From positions 53,897-117,896 of the forward strand of contig NZ_JAMKMR010000014.1 of the NCBI RefSeq assembly GCF_023634645.1: DNA of 64,000 nt, given 5' to 3'. Shown here in pieces: positions 54,278-63,596 of this stretch. Both the position numbers and the translations under genes were made by a program. The DNA is from Vibrio sinus (GTDB lineage: Bacteria; Pseudomonadota; Gammaproteobacteria; Enterobacterales; Vibrionaceae). The notes beneath the pieces are model-generated. The model was not told the origin of the DNA, did no database searches, and saw nothing but the letters and a program-made list of their open reading frames with translations. Each line of letters starts with the position of its first letter. The first letter of the stretch is position 1.

Positions 54278-55084
54278 ATGAACTTATATCTGCTTCTTCT
54301 TTGCTTCTTTGCAATTGGAATTGTTGGTGGATTCCAGTTTGGTTTGATGGGGATTGGCACAGGGTTGATCGCATTACCTATTATGTTTTATCTGATACCT
54401 AAGATGGGTATTCCGGTCTATTTGGTTAGTAGCGTTTCAATCGCGACGGTCTCAGCGACTTTGGCAGTGACGTCGATTTCAACTGTGATTACTCACATGC
54501 GTTACCGGAAGATTCAATGGCCATTAGTATTTCAATTGGCTCCGGTAGCGATTGTGGGGATTGTCGCAGGAGTGTATTTGAACGCAAATTTGCCTTCAGA
54601 CTTAAGTCGAAAAGTATTGTCTATTCTGATTATGCTAATTGCGGTGAAAATGCTGTTGGAATCTAGAAAATCGGAGAGTCTAGATCAACAAGTCAGCTTT
54701 CCGAAATACATTCAAGGGTTGGCTTTTGGGCTAGGGATGTTCACTGGGATGGTAGGCATTGCAAATTTGGTGCTATTGCCTTTTTATAACCATTATCTCG
54801 GCATGAAGAAAGCGCTAGGGACTGCGATGGCTTCTTCGCTTATTTTCCTATGTTTTACCACGGCTGTGTATATCGCACTAGGGGTGTATCAAGGCGTTTC
54901 AACACACAGAGTTTACCTAGTTGGTTACCTTGATTGGCCAGCCACATTACTGATGGCGGTTGGTGCAGTAATGAGTGCGCCATTAGGAGTAAGACTAAGC
55001 CATAAGGTTCCGGTATCTAAGTTAAAGATGGCGGTTGCCATTATGATTTTTGTCGTCGCGATTAAGTTATTCCTTTCTAGTTAA
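54278..55084 (+). CDS. TauE/SafE-family membrane permease
   Basis: 268 residues with about eight membrane helices. Family patterns: an N-terminal 'FAIGIVGGFQFGLMGIGTGLIALPIMF' repeat, 'VSSVSIATVSATLAVTSISTVITHMRYRKIQW', and in the second half 'FTGMVGIANLVLLPFYNHYLGMKKALGTAMASSLIFLCF', ending in 'VGAVMSAPLGVRLSHKVPVSKLKMAVAIMIF'. Members are thought to export sulfite, sulfoacetate or related anions, or to import them. No sulfur genes are next to it, although metE/metR lie 1.3 kb away. The repeat cluster of the divergent Rep_3-like gene ends ten bases before its start. Confidence 0.8.
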   Translation: MNLYLLLLCFFAIGIVGGFQFGLMGIGTGLIALPIMFYLIPKMGIPVYLVSSVSIATVSATLAVTSISTVITHMRYRKIQWPLVFQLAPVAIVGIVAGVYLNANLPSDLSRKVLSILIMLIAVKMLLESRKSESLDQQVSFPKYIQGLAFGLGMFTGMVGIANLVLLPFYNHYLGMKKALGTAMASSLIFLCFTTAVYIALGVYQGVSTHRVYLVGYLDWPATLLMAVGAVMSAPLGVRLSHKVPVSKLKMAVAIMIFVVAIKLFLSS

Positions 55085-55168
55085 GTAAATGCCAAGAACG
55101 GGGCATAAATTACCGCTGCTCGGGTATATACTTACTAGTAATGAGCTGGAATACGAAGGAGCTCACTT

Positions 55169-55369
55169 ATGGATTTAAGTAATGTTCGTACTCTTGATAG
55201 CGCTATTTTGCTCGGGATAGTTAACGAGAAGCTACGATTAGAATGTGACAGTTTTGAAGAATTGGTCAGCACGTACGAAATGGATGCAAGTAACGTGGTA
55301 GGTAAGTTAGATGTTTTAGGCTACCAATACGATAGAATGACCAACCAATTTAAATCTTATGACAGATAA
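55169..55369 (+). CDS. DUF4250-family small protein
   Basis: 66 residues: 'MDLSNVRTLDSAILLGIVNEKLRLECDSFEELVSTYEMDASNVVGKLDVLGYQYDRMTNQFK'. The size and the 'LLGIVNEKLR ... LGYQYD' pattern match DUF4250, whose role is unknown. An RBS (AAGGAG) precedes the ATG at good spacing, and it is convergent with metR, with only three bases between the stop codons. It is helical, cytoplasmic and has no Cys pair. Confidence 0.8.
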   Translation: MDLSNVRTLDSAILLGIVNEKLRLECDSFEELVSTYEMDASNVVGKLDVLGYQYDRMTNQFKSYDR

Positions 55370-55372
55370 GCT

Positions 55373-56287
55373 TTAAACCATCTTGATGCCCTCAAGGTGG
55401 TTTTTGCATTGTTGTCTTGCGGTGGTAAAGAAGGCTTGAAGGTAGTGCTTGTCTTTTTCAGAGTGTCTCGTTGCGCTAAACAAGCGTCGCCATAATCCGT
55501 TATCGCCTAGTGACTTGCTTTGTACTAGCCCCTGCCTAGAAAATTCACTCACCGCCCAGTTGGGTAGGGCGGCCACGCCTAAGCCCGCTGAGACCATTTG
55601 TACGAGCATCAAGGTATTGTCTGCTTGCTTCCATTTTGCAGGCTCAATGTCTGCGGGTTGCAGAAAATGTTTAACTATATCAAGCCGCTGTTTTTGTACC
55701 GGGTAGGTTAATATGGTTTGGTCAGCCAAGTCTTCCGGTTGAATATGTGCTTTTTGCCCTAGAGGATGATTAACAGGTGTAACTAGACGCATTTCGAAAT
55801 CAAACAAGGGTTCGTAGTGTATTTCGGAGCGAGGTTGTATATCAGAGGTGACCACTAGGTCCAACTCACCCGCCAACAAGGCAGGAATAGGCTCGAAACC
55901 GAACCCTGATGAAAAATCCAACGAAACACTTGGCCAGTGTATTTGATATTCCTTAATCGCGGGCATTAGCCATTGAAAGCAAGAATGGCACTCGATAGCC
56001 ATGTGCAGGCGCCCATGCACATCTTCTTTGAGCCCCGCCAGTTCATTTTCAGCGCTGGCAAACTTGGGTAATACGTCATCGGCTAAACGCAATAATATGT
56101 TGCCTTCCGATGTGAACTTTACCGGGCGTGTTTTTCTGAGAAAAAGCTGTCCCCCGATACGCGCTTCAATATCTTTTATTTGATGAGAAAGAGCTGATTG
56201 AGTGAGGTGGAGCGTTGTCGCCGTGGCAGTTAAAGAGCCGGTATCTCGTAAACAACTGAGTGTACGCAAGTGTTTTAACTCAATCAT
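55373..56287 (-). CDS. metR: MetR, LysR-family activator of methionine synthesis
   Basis: 304 residues. The LysR HTH is 'LRTLSCLRDTGSLTATATTLHLTQSALSHQIKDIEARIGGQLFLRK'; the effector domain includes 'LHMAIECHSCFQWLMPAIKEYQIHWPSVSLDFSSGFGFEPIPALLAGELDLVVTSD', which is typical of MetR. MetR activates metE and other met genes with homocysteine as co-effector. It is divergent from metE over a 220-base region that also holds MetJ boxes, the same order as in E. coli. Length equals the family norm (about 300-317). Confidence 0.93.
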   Translation of the reverse strand: MIELKHLRTLSCLRDTGSLTATATTLHLTQSALSHQIKDIEARIGGQLFLRKTRPVKFTSEGNILLRLADDVLPKFASAENELAGLKEDVHGRLHMAIECHSCFQWLMPAIKEYQIHWPSVSLDFSSGFGFEPIPALLAGELDLVVTSDIQPRSEIHYEPLFDFEMRLVTPVNHPLGQKAHIQPEDLADQTILTYPVQKQRLDIVKHFLQPADIEPAKWKQADNTLMLVQMVSAGLGVAALPNWAVSEFSRQGLVQSKSLGDNGLWRRLFSATRHSEKDKHYLQAFFTTARQQCKNHLEGIKMV

Positions 56288-56353
56288 GAATAATCCTCAT
56301 TGATACTTCAATTCATTGAATAATATTAAACTAAACCTAAATCTGGCAAATGT

Positions 56354-56369
56354 AAACGTCTAGACGTCT
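56354..56369. promoter_or_regulatory. MetJ box pair in the metR-metE intergenic region
   Basis: Two adjacent 8-mers AAACGTCT and AGACGTCT; the second equals the MetJ consensus AGACGTCT. MetJ with S-adenosylmethionine represses met genes through such tandem boxes. The nearby TTCAAT-TC-ATTGAA palindrome (about 56308-56321) may be a MetR site. Confidence 0.75.
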
Positions 56370-56445
56370 AAATGAATATGAATTTTCCTAATGATCGAGT
56401 TGAGAAATTGAACATTGCCCACAGAGGTAATTGGCGCGATATTTT

Positions 56446-56469
56446 AGCTATCTAGACATCCAAATGACA
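56446..56469. promoter_or_regulatory. Second, weaker set of MetJ boxes before metE
   Basis: AGCTATCT, AGACATCC, AAATGACA in 8-bp phase; the middle one matches six of eight consensus positions. It lies about 45 bases before the metE start, where a repressor would cover the promoter or early transcript. Confidence 0.55.
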
Positions 56470-56510
56470 GCGGATGTTTAACCTACTCAATAACGACAAT
56501 GGATAGAAAA

Positions 56511-58829
56511 ATGGCGACAACAACACATATATTAGGTTACCCGCGTATCGGTGAAAAAAGAGAGCTTAAGTTTGCGTTAGAAAAATATTGGCGAGGCGAG
56601 ATTGATAAACAAGAGTTGGAAGCGCTGGGAGCGTCACTTCGGGCTCAAAACTGGCAAACGCAATCCAAAGCAGGTTTAACAAGTGTCGCTGTTGGAGATT
56701 TTGCATGGTACGACCATGTATTATCAACGTCTTTGTTGTTGGGCCATGTACCAAAGCGTCATGAGACGGAATCGGTTGATTTGGATACGCTATTCCGAGT
56801 CGCCCGCGGGCGCTCGCAATCGAGTTGTGAATGCACTGGTGCGGCATCGGATATGACTAAGTGGTTCAACACTAACTACCATTATATTGTTCCAGAGTTT
56901 CATCAAGCTCAGACGTTTGAGATCAGCTGGACTCAGCTGTTTTCTGAAATCGAGCAAGCGCAAAAAGCGGGTCATCAAGTTAAACCCGTTCTGTTAGGGC
57001 CTGTGAGCTACTTGTATTTAGGCAAAGAAGTGGAAGATAACTTTGACCGACTATCCTTGTTGCCTGAATTGATTGACTGCTATCAAACCATAATTGACCG
57101 CTTAGAGAGCTTAGGTATAGAGTGGCTGCAAATTGATGAGCCTGTTTTGGCGTTGGAGCTTGAGTCCAAATGGTTGCAGGCATTGACATCGGCCTATCAA
57201 CAACTGGGTGGAAGCGTAAAACTTTTACTCACTACATATTTCGACTCAATAAAAGATAACCTAGATACCATCACTCGTTTAAACATCGATGGTCTACATG
57301 TAGATTTATCCGTTGCTCCAGAGCAGTTAGATAATGTGATTGCGAAGCTGCCAAAACATTGGGTGCTATCGGCCGGCGTGATTAATGGCCGCAACGTATG
57401 GAAGGCCGATTTGGAGCAATGGTTATCTCGATTAACCCCAGCTAAGGAAGCGTTGGGAGATAGACTATGGATTGCAAGCTCTTGCTCCTTATTGCACAGT
57501 CCTGTTGATTTAGACTTAGAGCCGAATTTGTCCGATGAAACCAAGAGTTGGTTTGCCTTTGCCAAGCAAAAAGTGGCGGAAGTTGCCTTGTTGGCCAAAG
57601 CATTAGATGGCGATCAAGCCGCTGTATTGGCTTGTATCGACTACAGTCGACCCGTTGTCGCTAGGCGTACTTCAGAGCAGGTGAATAAACCCCGGGTTCA
57701 ACAAAGGGTGGCGAGCATTACGCCAGAATCAGCGGATAGGAGCTTGCCTTATAGTAAAAGAGCACAAATTCAGCGTGAAAAACTTAATTTACCGTTGTTG
57801 CCTACGACAACCATTGGCTCTTTTCCACAAACCGCGGAAATTCGCGCCCAGCGTAGTGACTTCCTAAAAGGTAAGCTCAGCGAAGACGAGTACAAGGTGG
57901 TATTAAAAGAACATATTGCCGACGCAGTACATAGACAAGAAGCATTAGATCTGGATGTGCTGGTGCATGGAGAAGCAGAGCGCAACGATATGGTCGAATA
58001 CTTTGCTGAGAACTTAGCAGGATTCCAGACCACCAAATTTGGTTGGGTACAAAGTTATGGCTCACGCTGCGTCAAGCCCGCGATTGTTGTGGCTGATATT
58101 GAGCGACCTTCACCAATGACCGTCGAGTGGTCATCCTATGCTCAGTCGCTTACTTCGAAAAAAATGAAAGGCATGTTGACCGGGCCTGTGACCATTCTAT
58201 GCTGGACATTCCCACGAGAGGATATTTCACGCAAACAAATCGCCCAGCAACTTGCATTGGCATTGCAAGACGAAGTCGCGGATTTGCAAGCGTCAGGTAT
58301 CAACATCATCCAGATTGACGAGCCAGCGATTCGAGAGGGGTTACCGCTTAAGAAACGTGATCAGGCAGAGTATTTAAGTTGGGCGGTAGAGGCATTTAAA
58401 CTCTCAGCAGCAAGTGCAAAACCTGAAACGCAAATTCACACTCATATGTGTTACAGCGAATTTAACGAGATCATTGAGTCTGTCGCGGCGCTTGATGCTG
58501 ATGTCATCACTATCGAAACGTCCCGCTCAAACATGGAATTGCTCAAGGCGTTTGAAGAGTTCAATTATCCAAATGAGATTGGTCCAGGCGTGTACGATAT
58601 CCATTCCCCTAATATTCCTAGCCAAGAATGGATTCAAAACCTACTCAATAAGGCCGCAGAGAAAATCCCTCAAGAAAGGCTGTGGGCAAATCCAGACTGC
58701 GGCCTAAAGACTCGCAGTTGGCCAGAGGTTGAAGCGGCACTGAGCAATCTTGTGTCTGCGGCTAAAGCGGTACGCTCACAATGGTCGAGAACCGAAGAAG
58801 ATCGTCAGGTAGATAAAGCGGTATCTTAA
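56511..58829 (+). CDS. metE: Cobalamin-independent methionine synthase
   Basis: The chosen start is ATG 56511 ([20 protein letters not shown]), the family-typical beginning; the ATG 12 bases earlier has no RBS. About 772 residues. The N-terminal half carries the folate-binding '[21 protein letters not shown]'. The C-terminal half carries the catalytic barrel with '[14 protein letters not shown]', '[14 protein letters not shown]', 'HTHMCYSEF' (zinc His and Cys) and '[11 protein letters not shown]' (zinc Cys). It transfers a methyl group from 5-methyltetrahydropteroyl-glutamate to homocysteine. It is under MetR and MetJ sites, and a compact terminator follows. Confidence 0.96.
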   Translation: MATTTHILGYPRIGEKRELKFALEKYWRGEIDKQELEALGASLRAQNWQTQSKAGLTSVAVGDFAWYDHVLSTSLLLGHVPKRHETESVDLDTLFRVARGRSQSSCECTGAASDMTKWFNTNYHYIVPEFHQAQTFEISWTQLFSEIEQAQKAGHQVKPVLLGPVSYLYLGKEVEDNFDRLSLLPELIDCYQTIIDRLESLGIEWLQIDEPVLALELESKWLQALTSAYQQLGGSVKLLLTTYFDSIKDNLDTITRLNIDGLHVDLSVAPEQLDNVIAKLPKHWVLSAGVINGRNVWKADLEQWLSRLTPAKEALGDRLWIASSCSLLHSPVDLDLEPNLSDETKSWFAFAKQKVAEVALLAKALDGDQAAVLACIDYSRPVVARRTSEQVNKPRVQQRVASITPESADRSLPYSKRAQIQREKLNLPLLPTTTIGSFPQTAEIRAQRSDFLKGKLSEDEYKVVLKEHIADAVHRQEALDLDVLVHGEAERNDMVEYFAENLAGFQTTKFGWVQSYGSRCVKPAIVVADIERPSPMTVEWSSYAQSLTSKKMKGMLTGPVTILCWTFPREDISRKQIAQQLALALQDEVADLQASGINIIQIDEPAIREGLPLKKRDQAEYLSWAVEAFKLSAASAKPETQIHTHMCYSEFNEIIESVAALDADVITIETSRSNMELLKAFEEFNYPNEIGPGVYDIHSPNIPSQEWIQNLLNKAAEKIPQERLWANPDCGLKTRSWPEVEAALSNLVSAAKAVRSQWSRTEEDRQVDKAVS

Positions 58830-58842
58830 TCTATGTCAAATA

Positions 58843-58868
58843 GTGGCCCTTCGGGGCCGCTTTTTATT
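58843..58868 (+). terminator. metE terminator
   Basis: GTGGCCC-TTCG-GGGCCGC: a stable stem with a UUCG-type loop followed by TTTTTATT, 13 bases after the metE stop. Confidence 0.9.
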
Positions 58869-58973
58869 ACTCAATTTGTCATTTCTTTATCTAAACTGGA
58901 TATATACCCAGCCATGATGGAACGATTTGGGTCGCACTTATGCTTTTCGCTCGATGGAATGATAGAGGTTGTT

Positions 58974-59327
58974 ATGCCAGAAATGTCCTTTAAACAAAAG
59001 AGACAATACTTTCGCCTAAGATACCCGAAAAGAGCTCGGCCAGTGTTTAGAGCCGAAGAAGAACGTTACTCAGTTGCCGAAGTCTCCGAGAAAGGCATTC
59101 GAGTAATTATGAGTAACACTTCGATACTGTATCGCGGTATGTCGGTGAATGGTTCATTGCTTCTAGCAGGGGATGATTTCATCCAAGTGGAAGGGGCAAT
59201 TCTTAGATTTGATAAAGATGAGGTGATCGTAAAGTTAACGAAAGGACCAAGCTTTAAAGATATGGTTGCAGAGCAAAGGAGATTAAAACGCAAGTATCCG
59301 TTTCTGTTTAGACATCGTGAAGGGTAA
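58974..59327 (+). CDS. PilZ-domain protein (c-di-GMP receptor-like)
   Basis: The chosen start is ATG 58974 (MPEMSFKQKRQYFRLRYPKRARP), about 117 residues. A longer frame from 58833 would start inside the metE terminator and add 47 non-family residues. PilZ motifs: the RxxxR pattern in 'KRQYFRLRYPKRARP' and a shortened D/NxSxxG-like 'VAEVSEKGIRV', where the first Asp/Asn is replaced by Glu. The rest follows PilZ strands (VNGSLLLAGDDFIQVEGAILRFDKDEVIVKLTKG). It may bind c-di-GMP, though the altered second motif makes affinity uncertain. Confidence 0.75.
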   Translation: MPEMSFKQKRQYFRLRYPKRARPVFRAEEERYSVAEVSEKGIRVIMSNTSILYRGMSVNGSLLLAGDDFIQVEGAILRFDKDEVIVKLTKGPSFKDMVAEQRRLKRKYPFLFRHREG

Positions 59328-59345
59328 ATAAGCCAATGGAATGGG

Positions 59346-59372
59346 CTGGCAATCCTTGCCAGTTTAATTGCT
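59346..59372 (+). terminator. Short hairpin after the PilZ gene
   Basis: Stem CTGGCAA / TTGCCAG with a 3-nt loop followed by TTTAATTGCTTT. It is placed between convergent genes. Confidence 0.5.
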
Positions 59373-59380
59373 TTAAGTCA

Positions 59381-59950
59381 TTAGTTGAACATAATTACTT
59401 CTACATTGCTCATACTAATTTTTCCTTTGTTCATGGTTGAGCCCCATTGATTTATAGCTACTTCGCCATAGCGCTGTTCAAGCTCCACTGCTTGTTTTCG
59501 AATCTTATCTTTAGTGTCAGTTAGGGCACTTTTTGCTATGCTTATATCTGACTTTTTCATTAAAAGATATGTATTGGAAAACCAGGAATGTGCATTTGAT
59601 AGGTCACGGTAGTGGTTCTCTATCCTTTCTTTACGTGTATTGAACTGGCGCTCAGCGATATTCAGCTCATCTTGCAGAGCGTTCAATCTAGTATTTACAA
59701 AGGAATTGATATAATTACTATACCAATTTTTTTCATAGGCACACTGATATATATATGTCGAGACTTCCGTTTTTATATTCGCGTCGAGCTGAAAGTAGTG
59801 CCCACCATACACGCATGACGTCGTTCCGACATATGCTTCTAGTGTTTCTCCTAAATTTAGAGAATTGGCTGCTCCCATATATACGCTATTTGCTGTGCCA
59901 GCGCTAACGCCAAACTCTTCTGATGTTTGTAATCGAATACCTTTACCCAT
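59381..59950 (-). CDS. Hypothetical protein with glycine/beta-rich start and coiled-coil body
   Basis: The chosen start is ATG 59950 (MGKGIRLQTSEEFGVSAGTANSVYMG), seven bases after GAGGAG; 189 residues. Residues ~1-55 are small-residue rich with repeated 'SAGTANSVYMGAANSLNLGETLEAYVG', resembling beta-helix or spike-tip sequences. Residues ~90-165 are strongly helical (LNALQDELNIAERQFNTRKERIENHYRDLSN ... ALTDTKDKIRKQAVELEQRYGE), with a heptad-like pattern. No signal peptide, no known family. It is AT-rich compared with its neighbours, and gene-poor AT-rich sequence lies upstream, which suggests acquired DNA. A phage-tail or type VI-related role is only a guess from the first 50 residues. Confidence 0.6.
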   Translation of the reverse strand: MGKGIRLQTSEEFGVSAGTANSVYMGAANSLNLGETLEAYVGTTSCVYGGHYFQLDANIKTEVSTYIYQCAYEKNWYSNYINSFVNTRLNALQDELNIAERQFNTRKERIENHYRDLSNAHSWFSNTYLLMKKSDISIAKSALTDTKDKIRKQAVELEQRYGEVAINQWGSTMNKGKISMSNVEVIMFN

Positions 59951-60140
59951 GATCAAACTCCTCACTATTGGTCAATTAAATTAAGTTGCCATGATTCATA
60001 ATAATAATGGATATTTTAATTCTAATAGAGGCTTGAAAATATTAAAACCAGTTAGGTGTATATTTTGTCTTATAATGACAAACTATAAAATCAGGTGTTA
60101 ATTTTGTTTGAAAAATAAATATAACATATGAAAATTAAGG

Positions 60141-61028
60141 TTAACTGCGAATTTCATGATAAATCCATTGCTCGAATTCGCACACGGCTCGATTTCCTCG
60201 TTTGTAATGAGGGATGGTCGTGTAATAACCAAAATGGCTTTCTATACCGTATCCAAGTGGATTGACGATCTTGTTGGCTTTTAGCGCAGCACGAGCCATA
60301 AAATCGGGTACGAGAGCAAGCCCTTGATTATCCATGGCTGCGGCCAAGGATAGGTAGTAATGCTCAAATCCTACTGCATGATATTTGGTGACGTCACCAA
60401 GTTTATTCTCTAGTTTAAATTGCTCCCACAACTCTGGGCGGGTTATGTGGGGAATAAAGGTATGGCTGAATAGATCATCGTTGTTTTTGATTGGCTTGCG
60501 CTTGATGAGTTCAGCAGAGCCAATAAGCAATAACTTTTCCTGACAAAGTAAAGTGGCCTGTTCGTAGTGATGGGAAATAGGTAGGCACCGTATAATGACA
60601 TCGTTGTCATGTGCCTCACTAATTTTTGGCTCATCGCCCGTTCGAATGTTGACTCTGAGGTCAGAATGCTGAGAAAGAAACGCCTTGATGCGTGGGGTCA
60701 ACCAGAGGCTGGCAAAAGATGGCGTGACGCTGACAGTGAGAGTGTCTTGCGTATGGTCAGATTGGAGTAAGTTGGCTGTAGAGGACTGGATAATATGTAT
60801 TGCCTCGGAAACCTGAGGTAGGTATGTTTTTCCAGCCTCAGTAAGTTCGATGCCATTTACCCTTCGAAAAAAAAGTGCTTGCCCTAATTGCTGCTCAAGA
60901 GCGGAGATTTGTTTACTGACGGCGCCTTGAGAGATACATAGCTTTTCAGCTGCTTTGGAGAAGCTAAGTGTTGTAGCAACGGTAAAGAACGTTCTTAACG
61001 CTTTGGTGGATGGAAGGTGAACCGGCAT
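60141..61028 (-). CDS. LysR-family regulator (GcvA-like) divergent from the aminotransferase
   Basis: 295 residues. HTH: 'LRTFFTVATTLSFSKAAEKLCISQGAVSKQISALEQQLGQALFFRRVNGIELTEAGK'; effector domain: 'LTVSVTPSFASLWLTPRIKAFLSQHSDLRVNIRTGDEP', typical of the GcvA/AmpR branch. It is divergent from the aminotransferase/BKACE operon with a 130-base gap, so it very likely controls that operon, probably with the substrate or an intermediate as inducer. Confidence 0.85.
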   Translation of the reverse strand: MPVHLPSTKALRTFFTVATTLSFSKAAEKLCISQGAVSKQISALEQQLGQALFFRRVNGIELTEAGKTYLPQVSEAIHIIQSSTANLLQSDHTQDTLTVSVTPSFASLWLTPRIKAFLSQHSDLRVNIRTGDEPKISEAHDNDVIIRCLPISHHYEQATLLCQEKLLLIGSAELIKRKPIKNNDDLFSHTFIPHITRPELWEQFKLENKLGDVTKYHAVGFEHYYLSLAAAMDNQGLALVPDFMARAALKANKIVNPLGYGIESHFGYYTTIPHYKRGNRAVCEFEQWIYHEIRS

Positions 61029-61160
61029 AAAACCTCCTAGTTCGCGTCTGGATGAGCAACCGTATTACTTTTTTTCATATAGGTTGAAAATTCTTCCATT
61101 ATTTTGCGCGGTTTTCAATGGTACTAATGAGCCAATGTTCACCATTTGGAGTTGCGAGCT

Positions 61161-62507
61161 ATGACTCATGTATTTCACCGCCACTGTCTACATTCGATAC
61201 CTAAAGTAGTGAAAGGAGAAGGTGTTTACCTATTTGATAATGAGGGAAAGCGATATTTAGATGCCTGCGGGGGCGCTGCGGTATCTAACCTTGGCCATAA
61301 CCATTTAGCGGTAAAACAAGCCATGTATGATCAAATTGATTCTATTCCATTTGCTCATACAGGTTTTTTTACCTCTGAACCAAGCGAGCGGCTTGCTCAA
61401 CGCCTATGCTCACTCGCACCAGGTCCACTTAACCATGCGTATTTCGTCAGCGGCGGCTCTGAAGCCGTAGAATCCGCGATAAAGATGGCTAGGCAATACT
61501 TTGTCGAAATTGGTCAGTCACAACGCTGTAAACTGATAACCCGGCGACAAAGTTACCATGGCAATACTTTAGGGGCGCTAGGGGCGGGGGGCAACCAATG
61601 GCGCAGAAAGCAGTTTGAGCCTTTGCTGTCTGATGTCCACTTTATTTCACCTTGTTATCCCTATCGTGACCGCAGAAGTGATGAATCCGAACAGGCTTAT
61701 TCGGTCCGGCTTGCTGAAGAGTTTGAGCAGACAATCCAAGAAATAGGCAGTGATAAGGTGATGGCATTTATTGCTGAGCCAATCGTTGGAGCAACGGCAG
61801 GGGCAGTATGTGCTAGTAAAAACTACTTTAGCTTGATTCGAAAGATTTGCGATAAATATGGCATTCTTTTGATCCTCGATGAAGTGATGTGTGGTGTTGG
61901 TCGCAGCGGAACCTTTTTCGCATTTGAGCAAGAAAACGTGGTGCCTGACTTGGTCACTATCGCAAAAGGGCTTGGAGCAGGTTATCAGCCAATTGGGGCG
62001 GTGATAGCAAACGATAAGATTTACAACGCTATTCGCGATGGTAGTGGCTTCTTTCAGCACGGTCATACCTTTATGGCTCATCCCGTTGCGTGCGCTGCGG
62101 CGTTAGCAACCGTTAACACCATTATCAATGAGGGGGTGCTCGATAGAGTTCAGCAGCAGGGAGAGAAATTAAAACAAATGCTGGTTAGTGCATTATCTCA
62201 CTTATCATATGTTGGTGATATCAGAGGTAAAGGACTATTTATAGGCATTGAATTAGTCGCCGATAAAATCAGCCAAGCGCCATTACCCATTTCGTCTCAG
62301 GCTCATTTAGCCATCAAATCTACGGCAATGGAATTGGGGTTAATGTGCTACCCAATAGCAGGAACCATAGACGGGCAAAAGGGTCATCATATTTTGCTCG
62401 CTCCCCCTTTTATTATTCAAGACATGGAATTGCAAGAGCTGGTAGAGAAGCTCGTCGCTACGTTGAATGTAGTATCTAAACAATGGGAGACGAACACTCA
62501 TGAGTAG
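61161..62507 (+). CDS. Class III aminotransferase
   Basis: The chosen start is ATG 61161 (MTHVFHRHCLHSIPKVVKGEG), after GGAG; 448 residues. PLP enzyme of fold type I: 'YFVSGGSEAVESAIKMARQYF', 'RRQSYHGNTLGALGAGG', 'LLILDEVMCGVGRSGTFFAFE' (PLP Asp), and the Schiff-base Lys in 'LVTIAKGLGAGYQPIGAVI'. Class III members act on omega-amino groups, beta-amino acids or diamines. The downstream BKACE enzyme overlaps by 8 bp, so a 3-keto acid made from a beta-amino acid is a reasonable product. Which amino acid is used cannot be told. Confidence 0.88.
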   Translation: MTHVFHRHCLHSIPKVVKGEGVYLFDNEGKRYLDACGGAAVSNLGHNHLAVKQAMYDQIDSIPFAHTGFFTSEPSERLAQRLCSLAPGPLNHAYFVSGGSEAVESAIKMARQYFVEIGQSQRCKLITRRQSYHGNTLGALGAGGNQWRRKQFEPLLSDVHFISPCYPYRDRRSDESEQAYSVRLAEEFEQTIQEIGSDKVMAFIAEPIVGATAGAVCASKNYFSLIRKICDKYGILLILDEVMCGVGRSGTFFAFEQENVVPDLVTIAKGLGAGYQPIGAVIANDKIYNAIRDGSGFFQHGHTFMAHPVACAAALATVNTIINEGVLDRVQQQGEKLKQMLVSALSHLSYVGDIRGKGLFIGIELVADKISQAPLPISSQAHLAIKSTAMELGLMCYPIAGTIDGQKGHHILLAPPFIIQDMELQELVEKLVATLNVVSKQWETNTHE

Positions 62508-63321
62508 CAAAACAGCCATTATTGCCGCCATAAATGGAGCAACAAAGCAAAAAAGCGATCATCCCAATTTGCCGATCACGACAGAAGAAATTGTCCAAGA
62601 TGTAGTTGAGTGTCGAGACGCGGGCGCTGTGATGGTACACGTCCATGCACGAGATAATCAAGGCAATCACAGTCTGGAAGTGGAAGATAACCTTAAGTTA
62701 TTAGCCGCGCTGCAAGATGAACTCGGAGACAGTGTGATCATGCAGCTAACAACGGAAGCGGTTGGTCGTTACGAACCCGAGCAACAAAAACGACTGATAA
62801 AAGCTGTTTGCCCACCGGCCGTTTCCTTCGCACTGCGCGAATTAATACCAAATAATGATGACGAATCCTCAGCATGTGAGTTTTTCAACTGGGTTGCTGA
62901 GCAAGGTATTCTATCGCAATACATTCTGTACGATAGAGAAGACGTAAAGCAATATCTACGCTTATGCCGCGAGAAGCTGCTGCCTAGATTTGGTCGTCAT
63001 GCGTTGTTGGTTTTGGGCAGGAACAGGCGGCCGCTGTCGTCTCACCCATCGGATCTATTGCCACTTTTATTAGATGAACTTATTGACAAGGAATCTTGGG
63101 CGGCGTGTGCATTTGGCAAAAAAGAATACCAATGCTTAACGACAGCGATGTTGCTTTCTGGAGATATCCGGGTTGGGTTTGAAAATAACCTCTTGGACCC
63201 GCAGGGAAATCTCGCTCTAAGTAACGCATCACAAGTTTCGAACATGGTTAATCAAGCAAATACATTAAACCTTGATCTACATAGCGTTGAATCCTATCGC
63301 TCATATTTAGAAAAAGATTAA
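62500..63321 (+). CDS. Beta-keto acid cleavage enzyme (BKACE, DUF849)
   Basis: 273 residues. BKACE motifs: 'IIAAINGATKQKSDHPNLPITTEEIVQDVVECRDAGAVMVHVHARDNQGNHS' with the zinc His pair in HVHARD, 'VIMQLTTEAVG', and the C-terminal 'IRVGFENNLLDPQG'. The family splits a beta-keto acid with acetyl-CoA to give acetoacetate and a new CoA ester; the natural substrates differ widely (3-keto-5-aminohexanoate, dehydrocarnitine, others). It overlaps the aminotransferase, with which it should act in sequence. No acetoacetate or CoA-ester genes follow in the window. Confidence 0.88.
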   Translation: MSSKTAIIAAINGATKQKSDHPNLPITTEEIVQDVVECRDAGAVMVHVHARDNQGNHSLEVEDNLKLLAALQDELGDSVIMQLTTEAVGRYEPEQQKRLIKAVCPPAVSFALRELIPNNDDESSACEFFNWVAEQGILSQYILYDREDVKQYLRLCREKLLPRFGRHALLVLGRNRRPLSSHPSDLLPLLLDELIDKESWAACAFGKKEYQCLTTAMLLSGDIRVGFENNLLDPQGNLALSNASQVSNMVNQANTLNLDLHSVESYRSYLEKD

Positions 63322-63596
63322 TTGAATGGATATTCATCACGAGCAAATATTTCCCTCCACCAGTTGTGTGATCTTGAATAGAATCAAAGAGCTAGGTGGC
63401 TAGGATGGTTCTCCCTTATGTTTGTAAGATATCTCTTACAAAGTAGTGAGACTTTATCAGTTTGTATTGGATGACATACCAACAATGATAGTTTAACTAT
63501 CTGATTTTAAAGTTGATTAATCTTTTGTGAAGTCAAAATGAAACTATTATTTATTCGCCATCATTGAGTCATAGAGTGAAATGAGTAATCTTGTGT
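63322..63596 (+). promoter_or_regulatory. csrB-type sRNA promoter region
   Basis: This gene-free region holds the VarA/GacA box at 63423-63440 and a possible -10 element TAATCT at about 63586. The spacing of about 160 bases between box and expected transcript start is typical of GacA/UvrY/VarA-driven csr sRNAs. Confidence 0.6.
63423..63440. promoter_or_regulatory. VarA/GacA/UvrY binding site upstream of csrB-type RNA
   Basis: TGTAAG-ATATCT-CTTACA is a perfect 18-bp match to the family site TGTAAG-N6-CTTACA. It lies upstream of the GGA-rich RNA, as expected for VarS/VarA control in Vibrio. Confidence 0.88.

Noticed and set aside
58833..58973. N-terminal extension of the PilZ gene
   Set aside because: It starts inside the metE terminator hairpin and lacks family similarity; the start at 58974 gives the normal PilZ length.
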